From contig JAMOQH010000061.1 in assembly GCA_027064085.1 (NCBI GenBank), positions 1 through 53,355 of the forward strand: 53,355 bases of DNA, given 5' to 3'. Position numbers and translations under genes: made by a program. Each line of letters opens with the position of its first letter. Position 1 is the first letter of the stretch. This document shows, one piece after another, positions 35,008 through 42,648 of the stretch. This DNA comes from a bacterium. GTDB lineage: Bacteria; UBP6; JAFGXH01. Below the pieces are notes generated by a model. It was not told the DNA's origin. It made no database searches and worked only from the letters and a program-made list of their open reading frames with translations.

Positions 35008-35972
35008 AAATAAAAATAAAAATTAATAAAATGTTTTTTATATTCTTTATAGCTACTTTATTTGTGTCTTGTAGTTCTTCTTCAAGTAATTCGCCTCAAA
35101 ATATTAAAAATGAATGTGAAGAAAATAATTGCTATAATCATGGAATATGTCTAGATAGTGGTGTTTGTACTTGTGAAGATGGTTATGCTGCTCCATATTG
35201 TTTAAACTGCAAAGAAGGTTACATGCTATCGCCTGAAAATAAGTGTATCCCTCCAGAAAGTGGTATGGTTTATGTTAATGCTACTCATTTTGAAATGGGA
35301 TGTGATAAAACTGTAGATTCTAAATGTAATGAAGATATAGAAAAAAAACATAGTGTATATTTATCTCCTTTTCAAATAGATAAATATGAAGTTACTGTTT
35401 CAAAATATAAAGAATGTGTAGATAGTGGTAGTTGTAGTAAGCCAATAGAGAATTCTATAAATAATTTATGTAATTATGGTTCTTTTTCAAGGTTAGAACA
35501 CCCTGTTAATTGTGTAACATGGCAACAGGCTAAAGATTATTGTTCTTTTGAGGCTAAAAAACTACCTTCTGAGGCTCAATGGGAGTTAGCTGCAACTGGG
35601 AGTAAAAAATCAAGAATATATCCTTGGGGCAATAAAACTCCAAATTGTGATTACGCTGTAATTTATGATAAAAGTTCGGGGTGTAATCGTGGTAGAACGG
35701 CTATCGTTGGCAGTAAAGAAAATGGTAAATCTATTTATGGTGCTTATGATTTAATAGGAAATGTGTGGGAGTGGTGTGAAGATTATTATGATAAGGATTT
35801 TTATTCAAATTCTCCTGAAAATAACCCTATAAATACAATAACTACTAAATATAAACTAGTAAGAGGTGGTGGATTTGATTTTAAGAATCTAACTACTTTA
35901 CGAAATAAATATCGAGGCTTTGCTATTCCTGAAAAATCTAGTCCATCAATTGGATTTAGGTGTGTTAAATAA
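35004..35972 (+). CDS. SUMF1/FGE-like lipoprotein with EGF module
   Basis: A 322-aa lipoprotein (lipobox VSC, Cys23). An EGF-like module (about 38-78) is followed by a formylglycine-generating-enzyme/SUMF1-type sulfatase-modifying domain (about 85-322): GMVYVNATHFEMGC, IDKYEVTVSKYKECV, HPVNCVTWQQAKDYC, KLPSEAQWELAATG, YPWGN, DLIGNVWEWCED, VRGGGFD, GFRCV. Genuine FGEs carry two reactive cysteines shortly after the RGG motif; here that segment (KNLTTLRNKYRGFAIP) has none. The domain is therefore likely non-catalytic, as in many lipoprotein or kinase-linked SUMF1-like domains. It is translationally coupled to the TIM-barrel protein, suggesting a shared surface role. Confidence 0.9.
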   Translation: MKIKIKINKMFFIFFIATLFVSCSSSSSNSPQNIKNECEENNCYNHGICLDSGVCTCEDGYAAPYCLNCKEGYMLSPENKCIPPESGMVYVNATHFEMGCDKTVDSKCNEDIEKKHSVYLSPFQIDKYEVTVSKYKECVDSGSCSKPIENSINNLCNYGSFSRLEHPVNCVTWQQAKDYCSFEAKKLPSEAQWELAATGSKKSRIYPWGNKTPNCDYAVIYDKSSGCNRGRTAIVGSKENGKSIYGAYDLIGNVWEWCEDYYDKDFYSNSPENNPINTITTKYKLVRGGGFDFKNLTTLRNKYRGFAIPEKSSPSIGFRCVK

Positions 35973-36064
35973 TAATATTAATTAATATAATTTATTCACT
36001 ATTTAAAATTAGTTATTTAAGATTTATAATTTAAGATTTACTCTTGTGAACAACTAAGGTAGAT

Positions 36065-39000
36065 TTATTTTAACACCTTGTTATAAACACAACGGAAAGG
36101 ATAAGCAGAATCATAAGAAGTTATGGCTTGCTCGTTACTTCCACCATGCCATGCTGTGTTAACATTATTCCATCTAACTAAATGTAAACCATAGTGATTG
36201 CTATACCAATACACCGCTTCATTTATCCAATTCCAAGTATTACTACCATTAGGTAAACCTTGTTGTACCAAATTGACAAAGGAATTACTGTCCATTAAGT
36301 GTCCACCTGCAAATAAACATTCGTTAACAGCAGCCGCATAGTCTAATGCCACTCTATCATAAGAATCTGCATACATAGTTGTGGTTTCAAAACATTCACT
36401 ATCAGGAACACCATTACATTTGTTACCATAAAGTATATCACTAGACTTTGCAGGCCAAATACATCTGTAATAATTCGTATTAGTTAAATTTTGCCTTGAA
36501 ATTCCTCCATTGCTTAATCTAACAGTGATATGTTGAGTATCGTTATAAGTTGCAATTAATGTCCACAAATAATCAGTTGAAGCTCCTGTTGCAATATTAG
36601 AATTAACTAAACTATTATTAGCTCTAATTCTGTATAATTCATCTGCACTTGGTAACCTAGCACCTAAAGATTCACAAGTTGATTTTGCATCTTCATAATT
36701 TGCTGATCTAGGCACAGCATCCCAAGCATTTCCCCAAGCATCTATTTTTTCAGAACCATTTGCATTACCATTTGAGCTTCCATTAGCTGCAACTACACAA
36801 TCAAATGTTGTTCCGTTCCATGTTAGAACATCAGTATCGTTAGTACAAGTTGGTAGTGTTGGTCTTTTTTGTTCCCAAACACATCTATAATTTCTATTAT
36901 TTGTTGGTCCACTTCTTTCAAAAGTTGTACTCATAATATGATACCATCTTTCAGTACCTGTTCCACTCCATCTAAGTATATTAACTCCATATCCACCACT
37001 ATACCAATAAAGCATATCAGTAGTCCAGAGCCAATTATTACTGCCATTAGCCCAACCTTGATGTATATTTTCTATGAAATCTCTTGAATTAGCCATTCGT
37101 CCACCCAAATCTCTACAAATTTGAACAGCTGAAGCATAGTTAGTGGTAGCTCTATCTTCAGAATCTGCAACTAATTTAGTACTTCTATTATTATTTACAA
37201 AACAACCATCAGCGCCATTACAATTATTTGTACTAGGTGTAGAAAATGCTTTTTGATCTTCTAAACCTATACATCTAAAGCGTTCTCTACTTGTATGATA
37301 TGCAAGAGAGCCCATACTAGAAACTTGATATCTCCAAGAAGGAAGACCTATTCCTGACCACCTAATAATACTAGAGCCATTACCTCCATTATACCAATAT
37401 ATTGCATCTCCTACCCAATTCCAACTATTAGTACCATTAACTAAACCTTGATGTATATTTTCTGACCATTGCACCAATGTTGGAATAGATGCACCATAAA
37501 AATTACATTCATTAGTTGCAGCAACATAATCTAGGCTTGGTCTATCTAAGTTATCAATATTATAATATCTATCATATTTAGTGCATTCTTCTCCTGGATT
37601 CCCATAACATCTTTGACTATCAAATCCACTATTATCATCATTAGGCCATATACATCTAAAATTAAGCATTTGATTATTAGAATCATTTCCATTAGATACA
37701 TTGCCATCGCTTAGTCTGATGGTTACTCTATTGTTACCTGAATAAGATGCAATTAAAGTCCATAAATAATTAGTATTGTATGTTTGTGCAATATCTCCAC
37801 TTCCTGAACTTGCATTGTTTCGATATAATTCAGTTGCAGTAGGCAATCTTCCTCCTAAAGATTCACAAATAGCTTTTGCTTCACTCCAAGTTTTTTTACC
37901 TCTTTCCATTCCATCCCAATCGGAACCCCAACTATCGGTTACTGGATATCCATTAAAAACATTACAAAAACTAAATTGCCAACAATCTTCATCTGCACAA
38001 TCTACTTTGCCGTCTTCATCATTATCTTCACCATCTGCACATTTTGCAGAGCTATCTTCAGTATTAAATGTTCCACAAAAAGTAAAGCCTTGACAGTCTT
38101 CATCATCACAATCTACTTTACCATCTTCATCATCATCAAGATTATCTTGACAAAGTGCTGCTGTATTTTCTACAGGTGTTTCTACTGCACAGAAAGTAAA
38201 GCCTTGACAATCCTCGTCATCACAGTCAACTTTACTGTCATTATCATTGTCAAGATTATCTTGGCAAAGTGCTGCTGTATCTTCTACAGGTGTTTCTACT
38301 ACACAAAAAGTAAAGCCTTGACAATCCTCATCATCACAATCAACTTTACCATCTTCATCATTATCAAGATTATCTTGACAAAGTGCTGCTGTATTTTCTA
38401 CAGGTGTTTCTACTACACAAAAAGTAAAGCCTTGACAATCCTCATCATCACAATCAACTTTACCATCATTATCATTATCAACATTATCTTGACACTTAAC
38501 AGCAGTATTCTCTAACAATGGTTGACAGAAAGTAAAGCCTTGACAATCAGTATCATCACAATCTGTAGCTAAATCATTATCATTATCAATATTATCTTGA
38601 CAAAGAGCTGCAGTGTTTTCTACTTTAGGAGTTGTTGCGCAAAATGTAAAGCCTTGACAATCTTCATCTTCGCAATCTATCTTACCATCATTATCATTAT
38701 CATTTTGATCATTACAAGCAGTGGATGTATTTTCTTCGCCTGCCACACAAAAACTAAATACTTGACAGTCTTCATCATCACAATCAGTTTTACCATCATT
38801 ATCATTATCCTGATGATCATTACAAAGTGCAGCTGTATTTTCTACTTTACTATCGCAAAATGTAAAGCCTTGACAATCTTCATCGTCACAATCTACTTTA
38901 CCATCGTCATCATTATCCCTATTATCTTGACAAACAATAGCTGTATTTTCTTCTGTTGTTGCACAAAAAGTAAAACCTTGACAATCAGTATCTTCACAAT

Positions 39001-39391
39001 CAGTTTTACCATCTTCATCCGTATCTAAACCATCTTGACATAATACAGCAGTGTTTTCTACTTTAGATGCACAAAATACGAAGCCTTGGCAATCTTCATC
39101 ATCACAATCAGTTTTACCATCATCATCATTATCATTCTGATCATTACAATCAACAGCAGTATTTTCAGTTTTGGTAACAGTTTGACAAAAAACATAGCCT
39201 TTACAGCCTTCGTCTTCACAATCTATTTTACCATCTTCATCATTGTCTTTGCCATCTTGGCATTGTTCCGCAAGAACCTCTTCTGTTTTAAGAACTTCTT
39301 TACCAGTAACCGTGCTAGGTGTATCACTACATGATAATGTTATTAACATTAAAGCTAATACACTAATAATTGTTAAAAATTTTACTTTCAT
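36065..39391 (-). CDS. Acidic cysteine-repeat lipoprotein with Lcl (DUF1566) modules
   Basis: A 1108-aa lipoprotein (lipobox LSC, Cys21). Residues 44 to about 477 are twelve tandem units of 34-38 residues built around DNDxDGKxDCDDxDC and GFTFC, separated by ENTA linkers. They resemble calcium-binding MopE/thrombospondin-3-like acidic motifs. The C-terminal ~630 residues hold five Lcl/DUF1566-like modules marked by Trp-rich segments such as YLWTLIA...LS and (F/Y)RC(I/V)(W/Y), with the pattern AxxxCExLGxRLPxxxELY. These modules have a C-type-lectin/FGE-like look and are found in surface and adhesion proteins. A stiff, calcium-dependent stalk carrying several binding heads is the natural reading. 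It has a GGAGGG ribosome site and its own promoter, and is transcribed alone. Confidence 0.92.
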   Translation of the reverse strand: MKVKFLTIISVLALMLITLSCSDTPSTVTGKEVLKTEEVLAEQCQDGKDNDEDGKIDCEDEGCKGYVFCQTVTKTENTAVDCNDQNDNDDDGKTDCDDEDCQGFVFCASKVENTAVLCQDGLDTDEDGKTDCEDTDCQGFTFCATTEENTAIVCQDNRDNDDDGKVDCDDEDCQGFTFCDSKVENTAALCNDHQDNDNDGKTDCDDEDCQVFSFCVAGEENTSTACNDQNDNDNDGKIDCEDEDCQGFTFCATTPKVENTAALCQDNIDNDNDLATDCDDTDCQGFTFCQPLLENTAVKCQDNVDNDNDGKVDCDDEDCQGFTFCVVETPVENTAALCQDNLDNDEDGKVDCDDEDCQGFTFCVVETPVEDTAALCQDNLDNDNDSKVDCDDEDCQGFTFCAVETPVENTAALCQDNLDDDEDGKVDCDDEDCQGFTFCGTFNTEDSSAKCADGEDNDEDGKVDCADEDCWQFSFCNVFNGYPVTDSWGSDWDGMERGKKTWSEAKAICESLGGRLPTATELYRNNASSGSGDIAQTYNTNYLWTLIASYSGNNRVTIRLSDGNVSNGNDSNNQMLNFRCIWPNDDNSGFDSQRCYGNPGEECTKYDRYYNIDNLDRPSLDYVAATNECNFYGASIPTLVQWSENIHQGLVNGTNSWNWVGDAIYWYNGGNGSSIIRWSGIGLPSWRYQVSSMGSLAYHTSRERFRCIGLEDQKAFSTPSTNNCNGADGCFVNNNRSTKLVADSEDRATTNYASAVQICRDLGGRMANSRDFIENIHQGWANGSNNWLWTTDMLYWYSGGYGVNILRWSGTGTERWYHIMSTTFERSGPTNNRNYRCVWEQKRPTLPTCTNDTDVLTWNGTTFDCVVAANGSSNGNANGSEKIDAWGNAWDAVPRSANYEDAKSTCESLGARLPSADELYRIRANNSLVNSNIATGASTDYLWTLIATYNDTQHITVRLSNGGISRQNLTNTNYYRCIWPAKSSDILYGNKCNGVPDSECFETTTMYADSYDRVALDYAAAVNECLFAGGHLMDSNSFVNLVQQGLPNGSNTWNWINEAVYWYSNHYGLHLVRWNNVNTAWHGGSNEQAITSYDSAYPFRCVYNKVLK
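37963..39262 (-). repeat. Twelve-unit tandem coding repeat, period about 102-114 bp
   Basis: DNA repeat encoding the acidic C-D-N-D-G units of the lipoprotein. Units 8-10 (roughly 38160-38500) share a 114-base period with only scattered changes, while the first and last units are more diverged. This is the pattern expected from recent slippage or unequal crossing-over in the middle of the array. It is coding, not CRISPR. Confidence 0.9.
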
Positions 39392-39421
39392 AATCCCTCC
39401 AAAAAAATATAATTACATAAT

Positions 39422-39449
39422 TTTATACTAAAATATAATGACTTGTAAA
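39422..39449 (-). promoter_or_regulatory. Promoter of the acidic-repeat lipoprotein gene
   Basis: Minus-strand TTTACA (39444-39449), 16-base spacer, TATAAA (39422-39427). It lies 30 bases upstream of the ATG and close behind the end of the pyruvate-kinase-like gene. Confidence 0.5.
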
Positions 39450-39461
39450 GATTTTATTGAT

Positions 39462-40421
39462 TTATGTATTAATAATCTTTAAAAAATCAATTAATCCTTC
39501 AATATTATCTCCTATTGCGGTTTCATCTGATAATACAAAGCCTTTATAGCCTTCTTGTTTAATTTGATAAAGAGCTGAAATCTCTGTTCTTGTTGGGGTT
39601 TTGAATTTTATCATTGAATGTAGCACTTGACCGGCTAGATAAATATCTTTATTTAATTCTTTAACTTTTTTAGAAAATTCATATTGTAATTTACCTAATT
39701 TTTCTATTCCTGCTTGAGCTCCTAAATCACCTCTACAAAACCATATTTTATCAAATTTTTCATTTATTTCATTAACAAATTCTAGTGATTCCGGCCTTTC
39801 TATTTTTGCTGTAATTTTTTTAGAGCTATATTGTTTTAATATGTCATATTCGCTTCCATCAAGTACAAACGAAAATGCGAAGTTAGTAAAATCAAATTTA
39901 TTTGCTATATCAATCATCGATTTATCAAATTTAGTGATTTTTTTATATTTTATGGGATGATTTTTAATATTTATGCCTTTCTTAGAACTTAATTCTCCAT
40001 TTTTTATTACTCTACATTTAATACTTTCATTTTTTATAGCTATTACTTCCAAAATTATGGAGGCATCATTTAAATATATTTTATCATTTATTCTTATGGC
40101 GTTAAAAAAATCTTTATTTTCAAGAGGGATTATTGAAATATTATCAGAAACTTTAAGTTTTTGAATAAAAACTATTTTTGGTAATTGAGTAACTTCAGGA
40201 TAGCTTCCTATTCTTATTTTTGCTCCTTTTAAATCTATAATAACTTCTTTTTTTTCATTCTTCTTTTTATATAACTTGTCTAAGGTAATTAGAGTATTAT
40301 TCAACTCCAAAGGTGTTAAATGCGAAGCATTTAATCTAAAAGCAGTAGTAATAGAAAATAATAAATTTATTGCTTTCTCATTATTAGACTTTGGCCCAAT
40401 GGTTGAAATGACTTCTAGCAA
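39462..40421 (-). CDS. Short pyruvate-kinase-like protein lacking the C-terminal domain
   Basis: A 319-aa protein homologous to the A and B domains of pyruvate kinase. Recognisable blocks: VISTIGPKS at the start, RLNASHLT (for RLNFSHG), the DLKGAKIRIG strand (DxxGPKIR), a shortened B domain, AKIERPESL (for KIE-n), CRGDLGAQAG (Mg-binding) and KFKTPTRTEIS (for PTRAEVSDV). The usual ~150-residue C-terminal allosteric domain is absent, and the final barrel helix ends the protein. The active site is only partly conserved, so it may act as a minimal kinase, bind phosphoenolpyruvate as a sensor, or be inactive. It starts with TTG at 40421 preceded by GGAGA, 8 bases after the YdjM-like gene, as the last gene of a three-gene operon. 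Confidence 0.8.
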   Translation of the reverse strand: MLEVISTIGPKSNNEKAINLLFSITTAFRLNASHLTPLELNNTLITLDKLYKKKNEKKEVIIDLKGAKIRIGSYPEVTQLPKIVFIQKLKVSDNISIIPLENKDFFNAIRINDKIYLNDASIILEVIAIKNESIKCRVIKNGELSSKKGINIKNHPIKYKKITKFDKSMIDIANKFDFTNFAFSFVLDGSEYDILKQYSSKKITAKIERPESLEFVNEINEKFDKIWFCRGDLGAQAGIEKLGKLQYEFSKKVKELNKDIYLAGQVLHSMIKFKTPTRTEISALYQIKQEGYKGFVLSDETAIGDNIEGLIDFLKIINT

Positions 40422-40429
40422 AATATCTC

Positions 40430-41335
40430 CTATAGAACAAATTTTTCTTTAACTAGCTTTTTGTTTTTATATTTAGCCTCGTAATAAACCTGTTCTCTTT
40501 TAAATAGATTAAAAAAGTTTTTTATATCAAATACTTGTAATACTTTAACATCTTTTTTAAACTCATGAGATTGATAGTATAAAAATTTATGAGTTTCTTT
40601 GAATTTATTAAAAGATTTACTCTTTTCTATTCTTTTTAAGTCTTCGGGTGAAATATTATTTGTAAAGTATTTAACAAATAAATATTTTCTTTTTATTATG
40701 TCTAAATTAAATAAATAAATATTATTTTCAGCAACTCTTATTATATTCCATATATTTATTTTTAAAGTTGGAGCAATTAATATTTTATATTCTTCATTTA
40801 AACCTTTAAATATATTCTTAGCAATAAACCTTTTTATAACATAGCGACTAATAAAATATAGTATTAGGATAATTAAGGGTATTAATCTTCCCAGAAAATT
40901 CAATTTACTGTCTAGGAAAATCATTAAAAAATTAGAAATAATTAATATAATGCTTGGAACAATATCAAAATAATTAGAAATAGATAAATTAAATTTAATA
41001 TTTTTAATTGGGTAAAAAGGGTATAAGTATTTAGATTTAGTTAAATCTGAAAACAAATGTATTAAATTTCCTAAAAAAATAAATAAAAAACTAAGAAAAA
41101 AAGTCTTATTAAATTTTAATGTAATTATTGAAAATATTATATCTAGGGGTATCAATATCACAAATGAATGTAATAACTTATTTTTAAACTTTAACTTGTC
41201 TTTAATAAAAAATAATAAAAAAATTTCAAAATAAGGAAATATTATTCCCACTACCATCAAGTAAAGCCAAAAATTATCTACTTTTAATAAAAAAAGTAGA
41301 TATATTGAGAATAATATACTCGTTATTACATTCAT
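40430..41335 (-). CDS. YdjM/DUF457-like integral membrane protein
   Basis: A 301-aa polytopic inner-membrane protein with about five to six spans in the first 185 residues and a soluble, charged C-terminal tail (about 190-301). The segments KNKLLHSFVI and GNLIHLFSDLTKSKYLYPFYP match the HS and HLxxDxxT...PF motifs of the DUF457/YdjM putative metal-dependent hydrolases, which act on membrane substrates and are poorly characterised. The C-terminal tail is not part of that family. Its ATG overlaps the stop of the LETM1-like gene (ATGA), so translation is coupled. It forms an operon with the pyruvate-kinase-like gene. Confidence 0.7.
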   Translation of the reverse strand: MNVITSILFSIYLLFLLKVDNFWLYLMVVGIIFPYFEIFLLFFIKDKLKFKNKLLHSFVILIPLDIIFSIITLKFNKTFFLSFLFIFLGNLIHLFSDLTKSKYLYPFYPIKNIKFNLSISNYFDIVPSIILIISNFLMIFLDSKLNFLGRLIPLIILILYFISRYVIKRFIAKNIFKGLNEEYKILIAPTLKINIWNIIRVAENNIYLFNLDIIKRKYLFVKYFTNNISPEDLKRIEKSKSFNKFKETHKFLYYQSHEFKKDVKVLQVFDIKNFFNLFKREQVYYEAKYKNKKLVKEKFVL

Positions 41336-42573
41336 TTAAACTTTGACCACTTACATGGATATTTATTTGTAGAATTAGGATTCATTGAGTCGTCTATGTC
41401 AATAATAATATCTTCTTCTTCGGATGCTTTATCCCAAGCACTTGGAAGTATATTAAAGGGAAGTACTTTTGTTAATATTGGAAGTAAAATTGCTCCACCT
41501 GGTAATAAAAAAATTCCTAATGCAGGAATTGTTTTTAAGGTATCGTAGGTGTTTTTTGTAATTAAGTCGTTCTCTTCTTTTGTTAAAGGAGCACCTTTCA
41601 TTTTTTTATTAATTAATAATGTCATGTCTTTAGTTTCTGTTAATTGTTGCATTATCCTATCTTTATTTTCAATAACGACTTTAGTTATCTTTTTGGTAAT
41701 ATTATCTTCAAATGCTGTAAAGATTTTGCTTAACGAAGAGGAGTAAATAATTTCTTTATTAGCACTCAAGTAATTATTCACTTCAAGAATTAACATTTCA
41801 TGTTCTATGTAGTTTAAGTTAAATGCATCTCTTAAAGTTTTTAATATTTCCTTTTCTTCATTTGTTTCTTTATTGTCAATTAAAACAGTTATTATTGATA
41901 TCTTATAAATAACCCTTAATAAATCTTTTCTTAGATTAAGTGATTGAATACTTTTTAATATCTCAGATAAAGATTTCCTTTCTTGGGGAGTTTTATTTTT
42001 ATTAATCATTGATGTTAATTCATTAAATATTTTTTTTTCATGTTTATGAAAGACTCCATCACTTAAAATTATATGAAAAACTAAATCTAGAAAATATACA
42101 TTTGCTTTTTTATATTTTTCATTTAATTCTTGAATATTAGTAAAATTTCCTGAAAAATAATCAACTACAATATTAGTAAAGTTATTCACTTTTAAATAAA
42201 TAAATAAGTAATGATAAAGAGAAAAATATACCTCACTATCTCTATAAATAGATTCGATTTTGAATAATCTCAATAGTTGAGATTCAGAACGAATTTCAAT
42301 ATGGTTATTCATTAGTTTTAGGATTCTAAGAAAATCAGTAACATCAGCTTCTTTGCCAAAGTAATAGGTTATATCATTAAATATTCTAAGTAAAATCCAT
42401 TTTATTTTTTTCTCAGGTTCTTCTGTAAGTAAATCAATATTTATTCCATCGATATAGTCATTACAATGAAAAATAATATGAGGTAAACAAGTTTTTTTAT
42501 ATGTTTTTATCTCTTCTGTTACGGAAACATCTATTTTTTTTAATATTTTATTTAATAAATCTTCAAATCTCAT
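41332..42573 (-). CDS. TerB/LETM1-like membrane-associated protein
   Basis: A 413-aa protein. A long alpha-helical region is followed by a TerB-like segment (about 150-270; LDLVFHIILSDGVFHKHEKKI). The C-terminal LETM1-like block (about 315-385) contains PLTKEENDLI and then a hydrophobic LKTIPALGIFLLPGGAILLPIL and PFNILPSAW. The same TerB-plus-LETM1 order occurs in the 'LETM1-related biofilm-associated' proteins of Bacteroidota. LETM1 proteins in mitochondria handle K+/H+ or Ca2+/H+ exchange, but the bacterial role is open. It heads a three-gene operon with a clear promoter and a GGTGG ribosome site. Confidence 0.75.
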   Translation of the reverse strand: MRFEDLLNKILKKIDVSVTEEIKTYKKTCLPHIIFHCNDYIDGINIDLLTEEPEKKIKWILLRIFNDITYYFGKEADVTDFLRILKLMNNHIEIRSESQLLRLFKIESIYRDSEVYFSLYHYLFIYLKVNNFTNIVVDYFSGNFTNIQELNEKYKKANVYFLDLVFHIILSDGVFHKHEKKIFNELTSMINKNKTPQERKSLSEILKSIQSLNLRKDLLRVIYKISIITVLIDNKETNEEKEILKTLRDAFNLNYIEHEMLILEVNNYLSANKEIIYSSSLSKIFTAFEDNITKKITKVVIENKDRIMQQLTETKDMTLLINKKMKGAPLTKEENDLITKNTYDTLKTIPALGIFLLPGGAILLPILTKVLPFNILPSAWDKASEEEDIIIDIDDSMNPNSTNKYPCKWSKFK

Positions 42574-42597
42574 AAATAACCACCAATAATTGTTAAT

Positions 42598-42625
42598 ATT
42601 ATAGCAATGTTTTTAAAATATTCAA
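42598..42625 (-). promoter_or_regulatory. Promoter of the LETM1-like/YdjM-like/PK-like operon
   Basis: Minus-strand TTGAAT (42620-42625), 16-base spacer, perfect TATAAT (42598-42603), 25 bases upstream of the start codon at 42573. Confidence 0.6.
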
Positions 42626-42648
42626 GAATTATTAAGTTAAATAACTTT

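Noticed and set aside
37963-39262. CRISPR-like regular spacing
   Set aside because: The period is 102-114 bp and in frame, units code for conserved D/C-rich peptides, and there are no cas genes or distinct spacers.
37776-39334. Several long plus-strand reading frames rich in Ile, Thr and Phe opposite the acidic repeat lipoprotein
   Set aside because: They are antisense shadows of the GAT/GAC-rich repeat codons. They lack ribosome sites, and the minus-strand frame has a lipobox, regular modules and a clear promoter.
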